From NCBI RefSeq assembly GCF_000744825.1, contig NZ_JQMR01000001.1, forward strand, positions 124,001 to 188,000: a stretch of 64,000 nucleotides of DNA. The letters are read 5' to 3'. The stretch's first letter is position 1. Each line of letters begins with the position of its first letter. The translations under genes were made by a program, and so were the position numbers. The DNA comes from Carnobacterium mobile DSM 4848 (GTDB lineage Bacteria > Bacillota > Bacilli > Lactobacillales > Carnobacteriaceae). A model generated the notes under the pieces. The model did not search any database. It was not told where the DNA came from and saw only the letters and a list, made by a program, of their open reading frames with translations. Shown here one piece after another: positions 1 through 8,600 of this stretch.

Positions 1-721
1 GTACTTTATTTATAATGTATTGGTCAAAGCTCTAGGAGAAATTCCTGAAACGTTTACGTATGATTACCGTGATAAAGACAATGCGTTCCATCGGATTGCT
101 GATATCACACCGCAAGAATTTTTCAAAAAATATGTTGGTTGGGACTTGACGAACTTGGTCAGCTTATTGAACGCTCCCACGGCTGACAAACCATATGGCA
201 GAGCTTACACCGTTAAATATCTGGGAACGGTAAAAGAAGCTCAACCGATCCGTTACATTAACGCACCCATCGAAGTTTTAAAAGAAGCTGCTATAACTTC
301 CATTAAAGCGGGCGAACCGGTTTGGTTTGGTTGCGATGTCGGTCAAATGTCGATCAGAGACGGCGGCATTATGGACGAAAAGAGTTACCAATATGATTTG
401 ACGTTAGGGGAAGGTTTGAATTTAACAAAAGCTCAACGGTTAGATTATGGCGACAGTTTATTGACACATGCGATGGTCTTTGTCGGAGTCAACTTAGATG
501 ATGAAGGCAAACCGTTAACTTGGAAAGTCGAAAACAGCTGGGGCGATAAAGCCGGTAAAAAAGGTATTTATTCAATGAGCGACAAATGGTTTGATGAATA
601 CAACTACCAAATAGCGGTTGACCGAAAATATATTCCTGAAAAATGGTTAAAAGCATTAGATGAACCTGTGATTGAGCTTGAGCCTTGGGATCCTATGGGC
701 GCCTTGGCAATGGTTAAATAA
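1..721 (+). CDS. pepC: Aminopeptidase C (PepC, bleomycin hydrolase family), 3' part
   Basis: This is the C-terminal part of a cytosolic cysteine aminopeptidase (peptidase family C1B) that trims peptides during amino acid nutrition. The frame is open from base 2, so the gene enters the window from the left and lacks its catalytic Cys domain here. The visible part carries the catalytic His in the motif THAMVFVGV (residues around 150 of the visible stretch) and the catalytic Asn in VENSWGDKAGKKG, both family hallmarks. The protein ends with the usual short tail DPMGALAMVK; in this family the C-terminal tail reaches into the active site and makes the enzyme an aminopeptidase. A hairpin terminator follows about 30 bases later, so the gene ends its own transcript. 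The annotation is secure apart from the missing 5' end. Confidence 0.95.
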   Translation, partial: YFIYNVLVKALGEIPETFTYDYRDKDNAFHRIADITPQEFFKKYVGWDLTNLVSLLNAPTADKPYGRAYTVKYLGTVKEAQPIRYINAPIEVLKEAAITSIKAGEPVWFGCDVGQMSIRDGGIMDEKSYQYDLTLGEGLNLTKAQRLDYGDSLLTHAMVFVGVNLDDEGKPLTWKVENSWGDKAGKKGIYSMSDKWFDEYNYQIAVDRKYIPEKWLKALDEPVIELEPWDPMGALAMVK

Positions 722-750
722 ACGGTTGATTTGATAAGATAATGAAGAAG

Positions 751-780
751 GAGTGTGATTTTATATCATACTCTTTTTTT
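751..780 (+). terminator. Rho-independent terminator of pepC
   Basis: A 9-bp stem (GAGTGTGAT pairing with ATCATACTC, one G-U pair) with a 5-base loop is followed by a run of seven T. Confidence 0.85.
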
Positions 781-909
781 GTGGGAAAGGGGCGATAAAC
801 CGCTATTTTCTCGAAAAGAAAGTTTCTCTAAAGACGAACGAACGAATTGTAAATATGTTAATTATTCGTTTTATTGTTGTAAATTTATTGTAAAAGCGGT
901 AACTGAGTA

Positions 910-938
910 TTGATAAATTGAAAAATAACCGATATACT
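910..938 (+). promoter_or_regulatory. Sigma-A promoter of phnD
   Basis: TTGATA at 910-915 and TATACT at 933-938 are separated by 17 bases. The start codon of phnD lies about 70 bases downstream. The leader between them has complementary AAGAGC and GCTCTT segments that could form a hairpin before the ribosome binding site. Confidence 0.7.
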
Positions 939-1010
939 AATAAAGGACTTAAGAGCGGCTTACTGCTTTTGAGTTACATATCAGCTCTTTTAGGGAGGAA
1001 AATCAGTAAA

Positions 1011-1949
1011 ATGAAGAACATGAAAAAGATGGTTTTATTTGGTTTAAGTTTAGCCTTGACTGCGACTTTAGCGGCTTGTGGCGGAGGATCGGACAGCGGT
1101 GATGGTACGCAAACGGACGAAGGATATGTGCCAAAAACATTAAAAGTTCAATTTGTTCCTTCTCAGGCAGCAGAAACACTTGAAGCCAAAGCAAAACCGT
1201 TAGAAGATTTACTAGAAGCTGAATTGGATATTCCAGTTGAAGTAAGTGTTTCTACTGATTACAATACTATTATTGAAGCAATGTCTTCAGAACAAATCGA
1301 TATTGGATTCTTACCTCCAAATGCTTATGTATTAGCTCACGAACAAAGTGACGCAAAAGTATTGTTGCAAGCTCAACGTTATGGCGTTGAACAACCTGGC
1401 GGAAAACCAACAGACTCATTGGTTGATTCGTATAAATCAATGATCGTCGTTAAAACCGGCAGCGACATTAAAACACTAGAAGACTTAAAAGGCAAAACGA
1501 TTGCTACTCAAGATGTTACTTCTTCAGCAGGGTATGTATGGCCGGCTGCTGAAATGAAAAAAGCAGGTGTCGATATTGAAAATAGTGACATCACAACTGT
1601 ACAAGTAAAAGGACATGACCAAGCGATCCTTTCCGTTTTAAATGGCGATGTAGATGCAGCGTTCGTTTTTGAAGATGCTCGTAACAATGTAGTAAAAGAT
1701 GTTCCAGATATTTTTGAAAAAGTTGAACCAATGTACATTACTGAACCTATTCCAAATGACACAATTACTGCTCGTGCTGATATGAGTGAAGAATGGAATA
1801 AAAAAATCCAAGACGCTTTTATTGCAATTGGAAAATCAGAAAAAGGCAAACAAATCATTTCTGACGTCTATTCTCACGAAGGCTATGTCGTATCCGATGA
1901 CAAAAACTTTGATATCGTAAGAGAATATGCTGAAGAAGTTGGACAATAA
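1011..1949 (+). CDS. phnD: Phosphonate/phosphite-type ABC transporter substrate-binding lipoprotein PhnD
   Basis: This is the extracellular, membrane-anchored substrate receptor of an ABC importer of the PhnD family, which binds phosphonates, phosphite or small phosphate esters. The protein begins with a lipoprotein signal: Lys-rich start, hydrophobic core, then lipobox LAAC with the acylated Cys at residue 23 and a Gly/Ser/Asp-rich linker. The mature part shows the family pattern, including DIGFLPPNAYVLA and KTIATQDVTSSAGYVWPAAE. I chose ATG 1011 because AGGGAGGA precedes it by about 11 bases and the signal peptide begins there; an upstream TTG at 918 in the same frame would put the signal peptide 31 residues inside. 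It has its own promoter and a strong terminator, and is separated from phnC by a repeat array. The real ligand cannot be read from sequence. Confidence 0.9.
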   Translation: MKNMKKMVLFGLSLALTATLAACGGGSDSGDGTQTDEGYVPKTLKVQFVPSQAAETLEAKAKPLEDLLEAELDIPVEVSVSTDYNTIIEAMSSEQIDIGFLPPNAYVLAHEQSDAKVLLQAQRYGVEQPGGKPTDSLVDSYKSMIVVKTGSDIKTLEDLKGKTIATQDVTSSAGYVWPAAEMKKAGVDIENSDITTVQVKGHDQAILSVLNGDVDAAFVFEDARNNVVKDVPDIFEKVEPMYITEPIPNDTITARADMSEEWNKKIQDAFIAIGKSEKGKQIISDVYSHEGYVVSDDKNFDIVREYAEEVGQ

Positions 1950-2008
1950 GAGAGAATAAAAAATATTGTTTCACTATGAGAAGTTCTCTGCCTTTAGTAA
2001 ATGGATTG

Positions 2009-2049
2009 AAAAAGGTTATCTTTGGTTGAATCCAAAGATAACCTTTTTT
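2009..2049 (+). terminator. Terminator between phnD and the repeat array
   Basis: A nearly perfect stem of about 16 bp (AAAAGGTTATCTTTGG and its complement) with a 6-base loop runs into a T tract at 2043-2049. It separates the phnD transcript from phnC, as is common after highly expressed binding proteins. Confidence 0.9.
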
Positions 2050-2111
2050 GTCATATAGGGTTTGCAAATATGAGAACGGCCATAGAAAAGAGATAATGAA
2101 AGATGGAACGT

Positions 2112-2527
2112 TTCTACCAGACAAAAGCAGCAGGAAAATAGTCAGAAGTGTCAGCTAGAGGAGTTCTATCAGACAAAAGCAGCAGGAAAATAGGTGGAAG
2201 TGTCAGCTAGAGGAGTTCTATCAGACAAAAGCAGCAGGAAAATAGGTGGAAGTGTCAGCTAGAGGGGTTCTACCAGACAAAAGCAGCAGGAAAATAGTCA
2301 GAAGTGTCAGCTAGAGGAGTTCTATCAGACAAAAGCAGCAGGAAAATAGGTGGAAGTGTCAGCTAGAGGAGTTCTATCAGACAAAAGCAGCAGGAAAATA
2401 GGTGGAAGTGTCAGCTAGAGGGGTTCTACCAGACAAAAGCAGCTAGAAAATAGGTGGAAGTGTCAGCTAGAGGGGTTCTACCAGACAAAAGCAGCTGGAA
2501 AATAGGTAGAAGTGTCAGCTAGAGCCC
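2112..2527. repeat. Eight tandem 52-bp palindromic repeats between phnD and phnC
   Basis: Eight units, each exactly 52 bp, start at 2112, 2164, 2216, 2268, 2320, 2372, 2424 and 2476. Units 1-3 and units 4-6 are identical to each other base for base, so a 156-bp block was duplicated; units 7 and 8 differ at a few positions (CAGC-AGG becomes CAGC-TAG or CAGC-TGG). Each unit starts TCTA-nnn-GACA and ends TGTC-nnn-TAGA, so neighbouring units can pair across their boundary as a hairpin with a 5-base loop. No unit codes for protein in a consistent frame. There are no unique spacers, so this is not a CRISPR array. Function is unknown; tandem protein sites or RNA hairpins are both possible. Confidence 0.95.
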
Positions 2528-2644
2528 ATCTATCGTACAATTTACACAAAAAAATAGATTCAATTGGTAAGTAAGTTGTTCTTTTTACATCAATTGTTTG
2601 TTTTTAGCAAAACTTAATAATTCTAGTAAAAAAAGGTCAAATAC

Positions 2645-2674
2645 TTTACACTGTAATGAGGCAAAATGTATGAA
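2645..2674 (+). promoter_or_regulatory. Possible promoter of phnC-phnE-phnE2
   Basis: TTTACA at 2645-2650 and TATGAA at 2669-2674 are 18 bases apart, about 30 bases before the phnC start. It is the best match in the gap after the repeat array, but weak. Confidence 0.4.
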
Positions 2675-2703
2675 TTAAATTTAAAAATTGGAGGAGAAGA
2701 AAA

Positions 2704-3507
2704 ATGACACCCATTGTCGATAAAAATGCATCGATTATTTCTTTTCAGAATGTAAGTAAAGTATACCCAAATGGGGTTCAAGGATTAAAAGACTTAAATA
2801 TTGACATCAAGCAGGGGGAATTTGTCATTGTCGTTGGTTTATCCGGTGCGGGTAAGAGTACCATGTTACGAGCTATTAACCGACTACATGAGATTACATC
2901 TGGTGATATTCAAATTGATGGAAAATCGATTACTCAGGCAAAGGGTAAAGAATTGCGTTTGATTCGCCGTGATATCGGAATGATTTTCCAAAGTTTCAAC
3001 TTAGTGAAGCGCTCGACCGTTTTACGAAATGTCTTATCAGGCCGTGTTGCTTATCATTCTACTTTCAAAACAATGTTGGGCATGTTTCCAAAAGAAGACA
3101 AACAACTTGCTTATGAAGCTTTGCAACGGGTCAATTTGGCAGAAAAAGTTTATACGCGTGCGGATGAATTATCCGGAGGACAACAACAACGGGTTTCCAT
3201 TGCACGAGCATTAAGCCAAGAACCGAAAATTATCTTAGCCGACGAGCCGGTTGCTTCTTTAGACCCGGTGACAACGGAAAAAGTAATGGATGATTTATTG
3301 CGGATCAACCAAGAACTAGGAATAACGATTGTAGTGAATTTACATTCTGTTGAGTTGGCGCGCCAATACGGTACACGAATTATTGGGTTACGGGACGGAG
3401 AAGTTGTTTTTGATGGACCAGTAGCAAAAGCCACTGATGAAACATTGCGCGGTATTTATGGAGAAAAAATCCTAGAAGAACCTAAACCCGAGGAGGTTAC
3501 TGCATGA
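2704..3507 (+). CDS. phnC: Phosphonate-type ABC transporter ATP-binding protein PhnC
   Basis: This cytosolic ATPase drives the PhnDCE importer. Walker A is GLSGAGKS at residues 45-52, the ABC signature is LSGGQQQR near residue 156, and Walker B is [13 protein letters not shown] near 175-187, followed by the switch His in [10 protein letters not shown]. Length (267 residues) is normal for PhnC. The start ATG follows TTGGAGGAGAAG with good spacing. The last codons overlap phnE by four bases (ATGA), which indicates translational coupling. The gene is separated from its binding protein phnD by a terminator and a repeat array, so the two halves of the importer may be transcribed at different levels. 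Confidence 0.93.
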   Translation: MTPIVDKNASIISFQNVSKVYPNGVQGLKDLNIDIKQGEFVIVVGLSGAGKSTMLRAINRLHEITSGDIQIDGKSITQAKGKELRLIRRDIGMIFQSFNLVKRSTVLRNVLSGRVAYHSTFKTMLGMFPKEDKQLAYEALQRVNLAEKVYTRADELSGGQQQRVSIARALSQEPKIILADEPVASLDPVTTEKVMDDLLRINQELGITIVVNLHSVELARQYGTRIIGLRDGEVVFDGPVAKATDETLRGIYGEKILEEPKPEEVTA

Positions 3508-4292
3508 ACACCCATTCTTCAGACCTACCCAAAGGCAAAAGCAAAGTAAAATCACTTCTTTGGGCGATTCTATTTGTTCTTATTTTTCTTTATAGTGCCA
3601 ATCTTTCTGAAGTAAAGATGGGGCGTTTATTTGCCAATATGGGCCAAATGACAGTTATTTTAAAGCAAATGGCGTTACCAGATTGGAGTTACATAAGTAT
3701 TGTCATTCAACCTTTGCTGGAAACAATCCAAATGGCTATTATCGGAACAACCTTTGGAGCCTTGGTCGCTTTGCCGTTTTCCTTGTTAGCTGCGCGTAAT
3801 ATTGTTAAAAATCCAATAGTGAATAGCGTCTTACGCTTTATTTTAAATATTGTCCGGACTGTTCCGGATCTAATGTTGGCTGCTGTATTTGTGGCCATCG
3901 TAGGAATTGGACCAGTTGCCGGTGTCATTACCTTATCCGTCTTTTCTTTCGGAATGATTTCAAAATTATTTTATGAAGCGATTGAAACGATTGACGAAGG
4001 ACCGGTTGAAGCATTGACAGCTTCTGGTGCAAATAAAATGCAAATTATTCGTTACGCTATTTTCCCGCAAGTCAGTAGTCACTTTTTCAGTTATTTCTTG
4101 TATTGTTTTGAAATCAATGTCCGTGCTTCCACTGTTTTAGGTTATATTGGAGCTGGAGGAATCGGTATTTATTTACAACGATCATTGAGCCAATTCAGAT
4201 ACGACAGAACAGCTGTCATTGTGATCGTGATTTTTTTGGTGGTATTGGTCATTGATGCCATCAGTAACAAACTAAGGGAGAGATTACTATAA
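3504..4292 (+). CDS. phnE: Phosphonate-type ABC transporter permease PhnE (first copy)
   Basis: This is an integral membrane subunit of the phosphonate importer, 262 residues with about six hydrophobic segments. The cytoplasmic coupling loop that contacts the ATPase is visible as [22 protein letters not shown] near residues 168-190, and the family motif [14 protein letters not shown] lies near 210-223. It starts inside the phnC stop (ATGA overlap) and its stop TAA shares one base with the ATG of the next permease, so all three genes are one translationally coupled unit. Two different permeases suggest a heterodimeric channel, as in other phnCDE1E2 systems. Confidence 0.9.
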   Translation: MNTHSSDLPKGKSKVKSLLWAILFVLIFLYSANLSEVKMGRLFANMGQMTVILKQMALPDWSYISIVIQPLLETIQMAIIGTTFGALVALPFSLLAARNIVKNPIVNSVLRFILNIVRTVPDLMLAAVFVAIVGIGPVAGVITLSVFSFGMISKLFYEAIETIDEGPVEALTASGANKMQIIRYAIFPQVSSHFFSYFLYCFEINVRASTVLGYIGAGGIGIYLQRSLSQFRYDRTAVIVIVIFLVVLVIDAISNKLRERLL

Positions 4293-5080
4293 TGCTACCG
4301 ACTCAACCAAAGAAAAATAGGTATAAAACGATTCTGATCGTGGTTATTCTTGCAGCTATTTATATCTGGGCATTTGCAGGAATACCATTCAGCGGTGTTA
4401 AAGATACTGCAGGCAGCGTATCAAAAGCCATCTTTAGCGGTTTGATTCATCCCGACTGGGGCTACGTGTACACAGGTGATGGTGAAGATTTAATCAGTTT
4501 ATTGATTGAAACCATTGCGATTGCTTTTCTAGGAACTTTTATTTCAGCCATTTTAAGTTTGCCTTTTGCATTTTGGGCAGCGCGCAATAAGAAGAGTAAA
4601 CGTTTTGTTTCAACGACTGGCAAATTTGTCTTAACCGCTATTCGGACATTTCCCGAAATTGTTTTGGCAATCATGTTTATCAAAACAGTTGGTCCCGGTT
4701 CTTTTGCAGGGGTATTGGCGGTTAGTATTCACTCAATCGGTATGCTGGCTAAATTGTACAGCGAAGCGATTGAGAATATGGATCAAGGGCCTTCTGAATC
4801 GATCATTAGTGCTGGTGGAAATAAAACCAATGTCTTATTTTTTGCTACTTTGCCGCAACTGGTTCCTGAATTTATTTCCTATACGCTTTATCGGTTTGAA
4901 TTGGCTGTCCGTTCAGCCTCTATCTTAGGGATTGTAGGAGCCGGCGGGATCGGTACTCCGATGATCTTTGCCATCGATGCACGTTCATGGGACCGTGTTG
5001 GAATTATTCTGATTGGAATCATCGTGATGGTTACGTTGATCGATTTCCTTTCTGGAACATTAAGAAAAAAACTAGTTTAA
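4292..5080 (+). CDS. phnE: Phosphonate-type ABC transporter permease PhnE (second copy)
   Basis: This second permease is also 262 residues and is clearly homologous to the first one. It has about six membrane segments, a coupling loop (ESIISAGGNKTNVLFFATLPQLVP trimmed to its core GGNKTNVLFFATLPQL) and the motif SILGIVGAGGIGTPM. It starts on the last base of the upstream stop codon (TAATG) and has no separate ribosome binding site, so it depends on coupling. No clear terminator follows; the next 200 bases hold an intergenic repeat, and the phosphoesterase gene beyond may be read through from this operon. Confidence 0.9.
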   Translation: MLPTQPKKNRYKTILIVVILAAIYIWAFAGIPFSGVKDTAGSVSKAIFSGLIHPDWGYVYTGDGEDLISLLIETIAIAFLGTFISAILSLPFAFWAARNKKSKRFVSTTGKFVLTAIRTFPEIVLAIMFIKTVGPGSFAGVLAVSIHSIGMLAKLYSEAIENMDQGPSESIISAGGNKTNVLFFATLPQLVPEFISYTLYRFELAVRSASILGIVGAGGIGTPMIFAIDARSWDRVGIILIGIIVMVTLIDFLSGTLRKKLV

Positions 5081-5110
5081 TTAGGAAAAGCAGTATAAGC
5101 CGTTTTGGTT

Positions 5111-5210
5111 AGATAGGAAAATAGCAAGTACAGCTCCGAATGAGCATACTGCGCAATGGGTTGGACTTGTCTATTTCTCGAGAGCCAGGCTTGAACTGCT
5201 AGACATCTAC
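5111..5210 (+). repeat. Intergenic repeat element, copy 1
   Basis: About 95 bp here match, in opposite orientation, the stretch at 27970-28070. The best conserved core is GAATGAGCATACTGCGCA followed by A/G and TGGG. Further matched blocks are AAAATAG, AGTAC, CGAGAG and GGCTTGAAC-GCTAGACAT. Both copies lie between genes and neither is coding. Confidence 0.75.
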
Positions 5211-5290
5211 AATAAGGCTAAATAAGAAGTGCATTTTCTTGTTTGGCTTTTTTTACATTAAAAATGAATTTGTGAAAGGGATGGACAAAA

Positions 5291-6856
5291 ATGAAACTAA
5301 CGATTTTAGCGACAAGTGATATGCACGGCTATATTAAGCCAAGTAACTTTGGAGCGAAAGACCAAGATATGCCTTTTGGCTCAGCAAAAGCTGCGACCAT
5401 TATTAAAGAAAAAAAAGCAGCAGCAGATGGACCAGTATTAACTATTGAAAATGGCGACTTTATTCAAGGATCGCCGTTAAGTTACTATATTGCCAGACGC
5501 AGAAAAACAAATAACCCTGCTGAATTAATAAACGTACTAAATTTGATCGATTATGATGCGGGAGTATTAGGAAACCATGAATTTAACTATGGGAAAGATT
5601 ACTTGCAACAAGCCATCTCTGCCACTAATCATCCTATCTTGGCAGCCAATATCGTGAATGAAGAAGGCAAGCCGGCTTTTGGCAAAGCGTACGAAATTTT
5701 TGAAAAAGATGGAATTAAAATCGCTGTTTTAGGATTGACGACTCAATACATTCCGAACTGGGAGCACCCAAACCATATTCAAGGGTTGACGTTTAAGAGT
5801 ATTGTCGATACAGCCAAAGAGTATGTGCCAAAGTTAAGAGAGTTGGCAGACGTAGTGGTGGTCAGTTACCATGGCGGATTCGAAAAAGAACTGACGACCG
5901 GGGAACCAACCGAAGCTTTAACTGGTGAAAATGAAGGCTACCAATTAGCAACACAAGTGGCAGGTATCGATGCATTGATCACAGGACACCAACACCGCGT
6001 GATCGCTACTACACTAAACGGCATTCCGGTTATTCAACCAGGCTATCGCGGAGAATACGTCGGTGAAATCACATTAAACCTTGAACAGAATGCTCAAGGA
6101 AAATATGAAGTAACGGCTAATGAAGCACAATTGGTGGAAACAGGTAAGGCTGTCCCGGATGCAAACGTATTGGCTTCTTTAACAGAATTGTCTGAAGAAG
6201 TTGAGGAGTGGTTGGATCAGCCATTGGGCAAAGTTGAAGGCGATATGACGATTCAAGATGCAAATCAAGCTCGTTTGAAGGAGCATCCTTATGTGGAATT
6301 TATTCAAAAAGTACAAATGACAGCAACCGGAACGGATATTTCTGGAACAGCTTTATTTAACAATGAAGGAAAAGGATTCGGCTCCATTATTACCATGCGT
6401 GATGTAGTGACCAATTATATTTACCCGAATACGCTAGCTGTTCTTCGCATTTCAGGCGAAGACCTAAAAGCAGCTTTAGAACAATCGGCTGCCTTTTTCC
6501 AAGCAGAAGCAGATGGCACGATTGGAATCAATCCGCAGTTTGTTGAGCCTAAACCGCAATACTACAACTATGATATGTATGAAGGCATTGAGTATACGAT
6601 CAACGTGAAACAGCCGATTGGAAAGCGAATCACAACGTTGCTGTATAAAGGAGAACCTGTTCATGCAGCTGACTGGTTTGAAGTAACAGCGAATCAATAT
6701 CGAGCTGTTGGCGGTGGAAACTATGCCATGTATACAGCTGATAAAATCATTCGCGAAGTACAAAAAGACATGACAGAACTGATAGCAGATTATTTGGCTG
6801 AGCATCCGATTATCAAAGCTGAAACAAATGATAATTTTAAAGTGATAGCTGAGTAA
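5291..6856 (+). CDS. Metallophosphoesterase/5'-nucleotidase family protein (cytosolic)
   Basis: The protein (521 residues) combines an N-terminal calcineurin-like metallophosphoesterase domain with a C-terminal 5'-nucleotidase domain, the layout of UshA/YfkN-type nucleotidases and 2',3'-cyclic nucleotide phosphodiesterases. Metal-binding motifs are visible: SDMHG at 9-13, NGDF near 53-56, LGNHEFNYG at 93-101, SYHGG near 192-196 and GHQHR near 232-236. There is no signal peptide, cell wall anchor or membrane segment, unlike most secreted family members, so it should work in the cytosol. Its place after the phn importer suggests it hydrolyses an imported phosphate ester. The C-terminal substrate-binding motif GGGNYAMY near residues 478-485 fits nucleotide or sugar-phosphate binding. 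Start follows GAAAGGGAT. Confidence 0.88.
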   Translation: MKLTILATSDMHGYIKPSNFGAKDQDMPFGSAKAATIIKEKKAAADGPVLTIENGDFIQGSPLSYYIARRRKTNNPAELINVLNLIDYDAGVLGNHEFNYGKDYLQQAISATNHPILAANIVNEEGKPAFGKAYEIFEKDGIKIAVLGLTTQYIPNWEHPNHIQGLTFKSIVDTAKEYVPKLRELADVVVVSYHGGFEKELTTGEPTEALTGENEGYQLATQVAGIDALITGHQHRVIATTLNGIPVIQPGYRGEYVGEITLNLEQNAQGKYEVTANEAQLVETGKAVPDANVLASLTELSEEVEEWLDQPLGKVEGDMTIQDANQARLKEHPYVEFIQKVQMTATGTDISGTALFNNEGKGFGSIITMRDVVTNYIYPNTLAVLRISGEDLKAALEQSAAFFQAEADGTIGINPQFVEPKPQYYNYDMYEGIEYTINVKQPIGKRITTLLYKGEPVHAADWFEVTANQYRAVGGGNYAMYTADKIIREVQKDMTELIADYLAEHPIIKAETNDNFKVIAE

Positions 6857-6864
6857 AAGAGACA

Positions 6865-6917
6865 CAAAAAACGATAAGAAACGCTAAGGATCATAACTTA
6901 GCTTCTTATCGTTTTTT
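6865..6917. terminator. Bidirectional terminator between convergent genes
   Basis: A long stem (AAAAAACGATAAGAA plus GCTAAG with their complements, a small bulge between them) ends in a T run on one strand and starts with an A run that serves the other. It ends both the phosphoesterase gene and the converging ABC permease gene. Confidence 0.85.
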
Positions 6918-6947
6918 ATATAGAAAAAATTCTAGGATTATATTGTA

Positions 6948-8600
6948 TTACGCTTGATTGAATGGCCTTTTTTTATGTGCTTTAAATAAATAGTAAAACG
7001 CTATGACAGCTAAGATGAGTGTCATCAACCAGCTGCCAATGGGGTTAAAAGAGGAGACCCAAAAGTTGATTAATCCGAACAAACCAGCTGTAATAAATAA
7101 AAGGATGATCATCACAAAATCATTCGTGCTGTCTGCAGCAGTGAACTTTTGTGAAAAAAGAAAAGTAGTCATTGTTGTATTCAGGTATCCAAAAAAAACG
7201 ATCGTCGTGGCTAAGAAGCCGTTGAGGATCACAGAAAGGTCATCCCAGCCGAACAAGAATAATAATAAACTTCCTAGTACTACATAGAAAGGTACCAGCA
7301 GTCTCATCCAGACGGATTTTCCAGCAGCTCTTATGAAGAGACCGTCATTGCTGCGCGGACTCATTTGAAAAATCCAAGCTCCTTTATAAGAAGATGAATA
7401 CTTCAATGAACCGGCTAATTGCGGAACCATGAATAGTGTGATGTAAACAGAATAAGGAAAACTGTTGCTTCGAATATCATTAAGCGTCATGCCGTCACTG
7501 AAGCTGTTAAAAACAAAAATCAACGGAAGGATAAAAGAAATAGCTAATGACGGATAAATTCTGGTTTTGAATTCGCGTTCGTTTTGAATGATTTTCCATG
7601 TAAATTGATAATAAGGCCGTTCTGCCTGATTGAGACAAAGAACATTCTTTGTTCGATTCATCCAACGGTTGTGCTCTTCAATGGATTCATTTTGATCCGT
7701 CAACTTTTGAATGTTTTGTTCCAATTGAGAGCTGTTCTTTTTGTAATAGAAAAAGAACAGAATTGTTACGACCACAAACAGTAAAGTATACAAGACATAA
7801 TATCTATTCGCACCTTCTTGAAGCAAACCAAGCGGAGCGGCGAACCACAATGGAAATAATGGAATATGCCAGATTTTTGGTTGATATATAATGGAGACAT
7901 CAAAGATATCAAATAGCCGTCCAACTAATTGATAGCCTAAAACAGTAAAGATAGATAAGCCGATTTGACTGTAAGCGATGATGTTTCTTAATTTTTCCCC
8001 ATTGAACCGTTTCAGAATAGCGGCGTAGATGACTAAGGTAAACAACAACGTCCAAAAACTGAAAATAACAGTCAACAAGGTGACAAGCAAACCAGCAATC
8101 AGGCCATGAACAAAGTAAGTGGCGAGCGTCACTGGACCGCCTAACGCTAAAGTCAAAGAGAACAGGTAAACAAAAACATGGGTAGCTTTAGCTGCGCTGA
8201 GTGTTTGTCCTGTCACCGGCTTTGTACCAATTAAAATTTGATCTTTCGTATCAAGCAAAATAGAAGAAAAACTGGCAATCATCGTAGATAGCAACATAAT
8301 AAACAAGTAACTAAAAAAGAAGGTATACTGTACAATCAAACTGTCGCCGAAAAATAAAATAGCAATCATAAATATACTGATAATAAAATATAAGATCAAA
8401 GAAGAAAAGAAAGAATTTTTCTCTGTTGTATCTTTTTTACTTTGCATGATGGGATTAGGTTCACGTCCATCCATCATGATTTTGGTTTTCACAATTAACC
8501 GCAATTGATCATAATCTACTCCATTTTTTTCATAAAGAGAAGAAAAGAGATCCAATGCTTTTAAATAGATCGGCTCTTTTAAAGGAAGCGGCTTAAGCAT
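6948..8600 (-). CDS. ABC transporter permease, YthQ-like
   Basis: This 550-residue protein is a multi-spanning membrane protein with roughly twelve hydrophobic segments. It resembles the B. subtilis YthQ family of ABC-2-type permeases: a cytoplasmic N-terminal part of about 70 residues with VKTKIMMDGREPNPIMQ, then alternating membrane segments, and a central charged cytoplasmic loop with LNQAERPYYQFTWKII. It is encoded directly after the ATPase gene with an 8-base overlap, so the two form a transporter. The substrate is unknown; related pairs are thought to be exporters. No second terminator is needed because it converges on the shared hairpin at 6865-6917. Confidence 0.75.
   Translation of the reverse strand: MLKPLPLKEPIYLKALDLFSSLYEKNGVDYDQLRLIVKTKIMMDGREPNPIMQSKKDTTEKNSFFSSLILYFIISIFMIAILFFGDSLIVQYTFFFSYLFIMLLSTMIASFSSILLDTKDQILIGTKPVTGQTLSAAKATHVFVYLFSLTLALGGPVTLATYFVHGLIAGLLVTLLTVIFSFWTLLFTLVIYAAILKRFNGEKLRNIIAYSQIGLSIFTVLGYQLVGRLFDIFDVSIIYQPKIWHIPLFPLWFAAPLGLLQEGANRYYVLYTLLFVVVTILFFFYYKKNSSQLEQNIQKLTDQNESIEEHNRWMNRTKNVLCLNQAERPYYQFTWKIIQNEREFKTRIYPSLAISFILPLIFVFNSFSDGMTLNDIRSNSFPYSVYITLFMVPQLAGSLKYSSSYKGAWIFQMSPRSNDGLFIRAAGKSVWMRLLVPFYVVLGSLLLFLFGWDDLSVILNGFLATTIVFFGYLNTTMTTFLFSQKFTAADSTNDFVMIILLFITAGLFGLINFWVSSFNPIGSWLMTLILAVIAFYYLFKAHKKRPFNQA

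Noticed and set aside
918-1010. Upstream TTG start for phnD
   Set aside because: It would place the lipoprotein signal peptide 31 residues inside the protein, and it overlaps the promoter.
2112-2527. Possible CRISPR array
   Set aside because: Units are directly adjacent with no unique spacers, and no cas genes are present.
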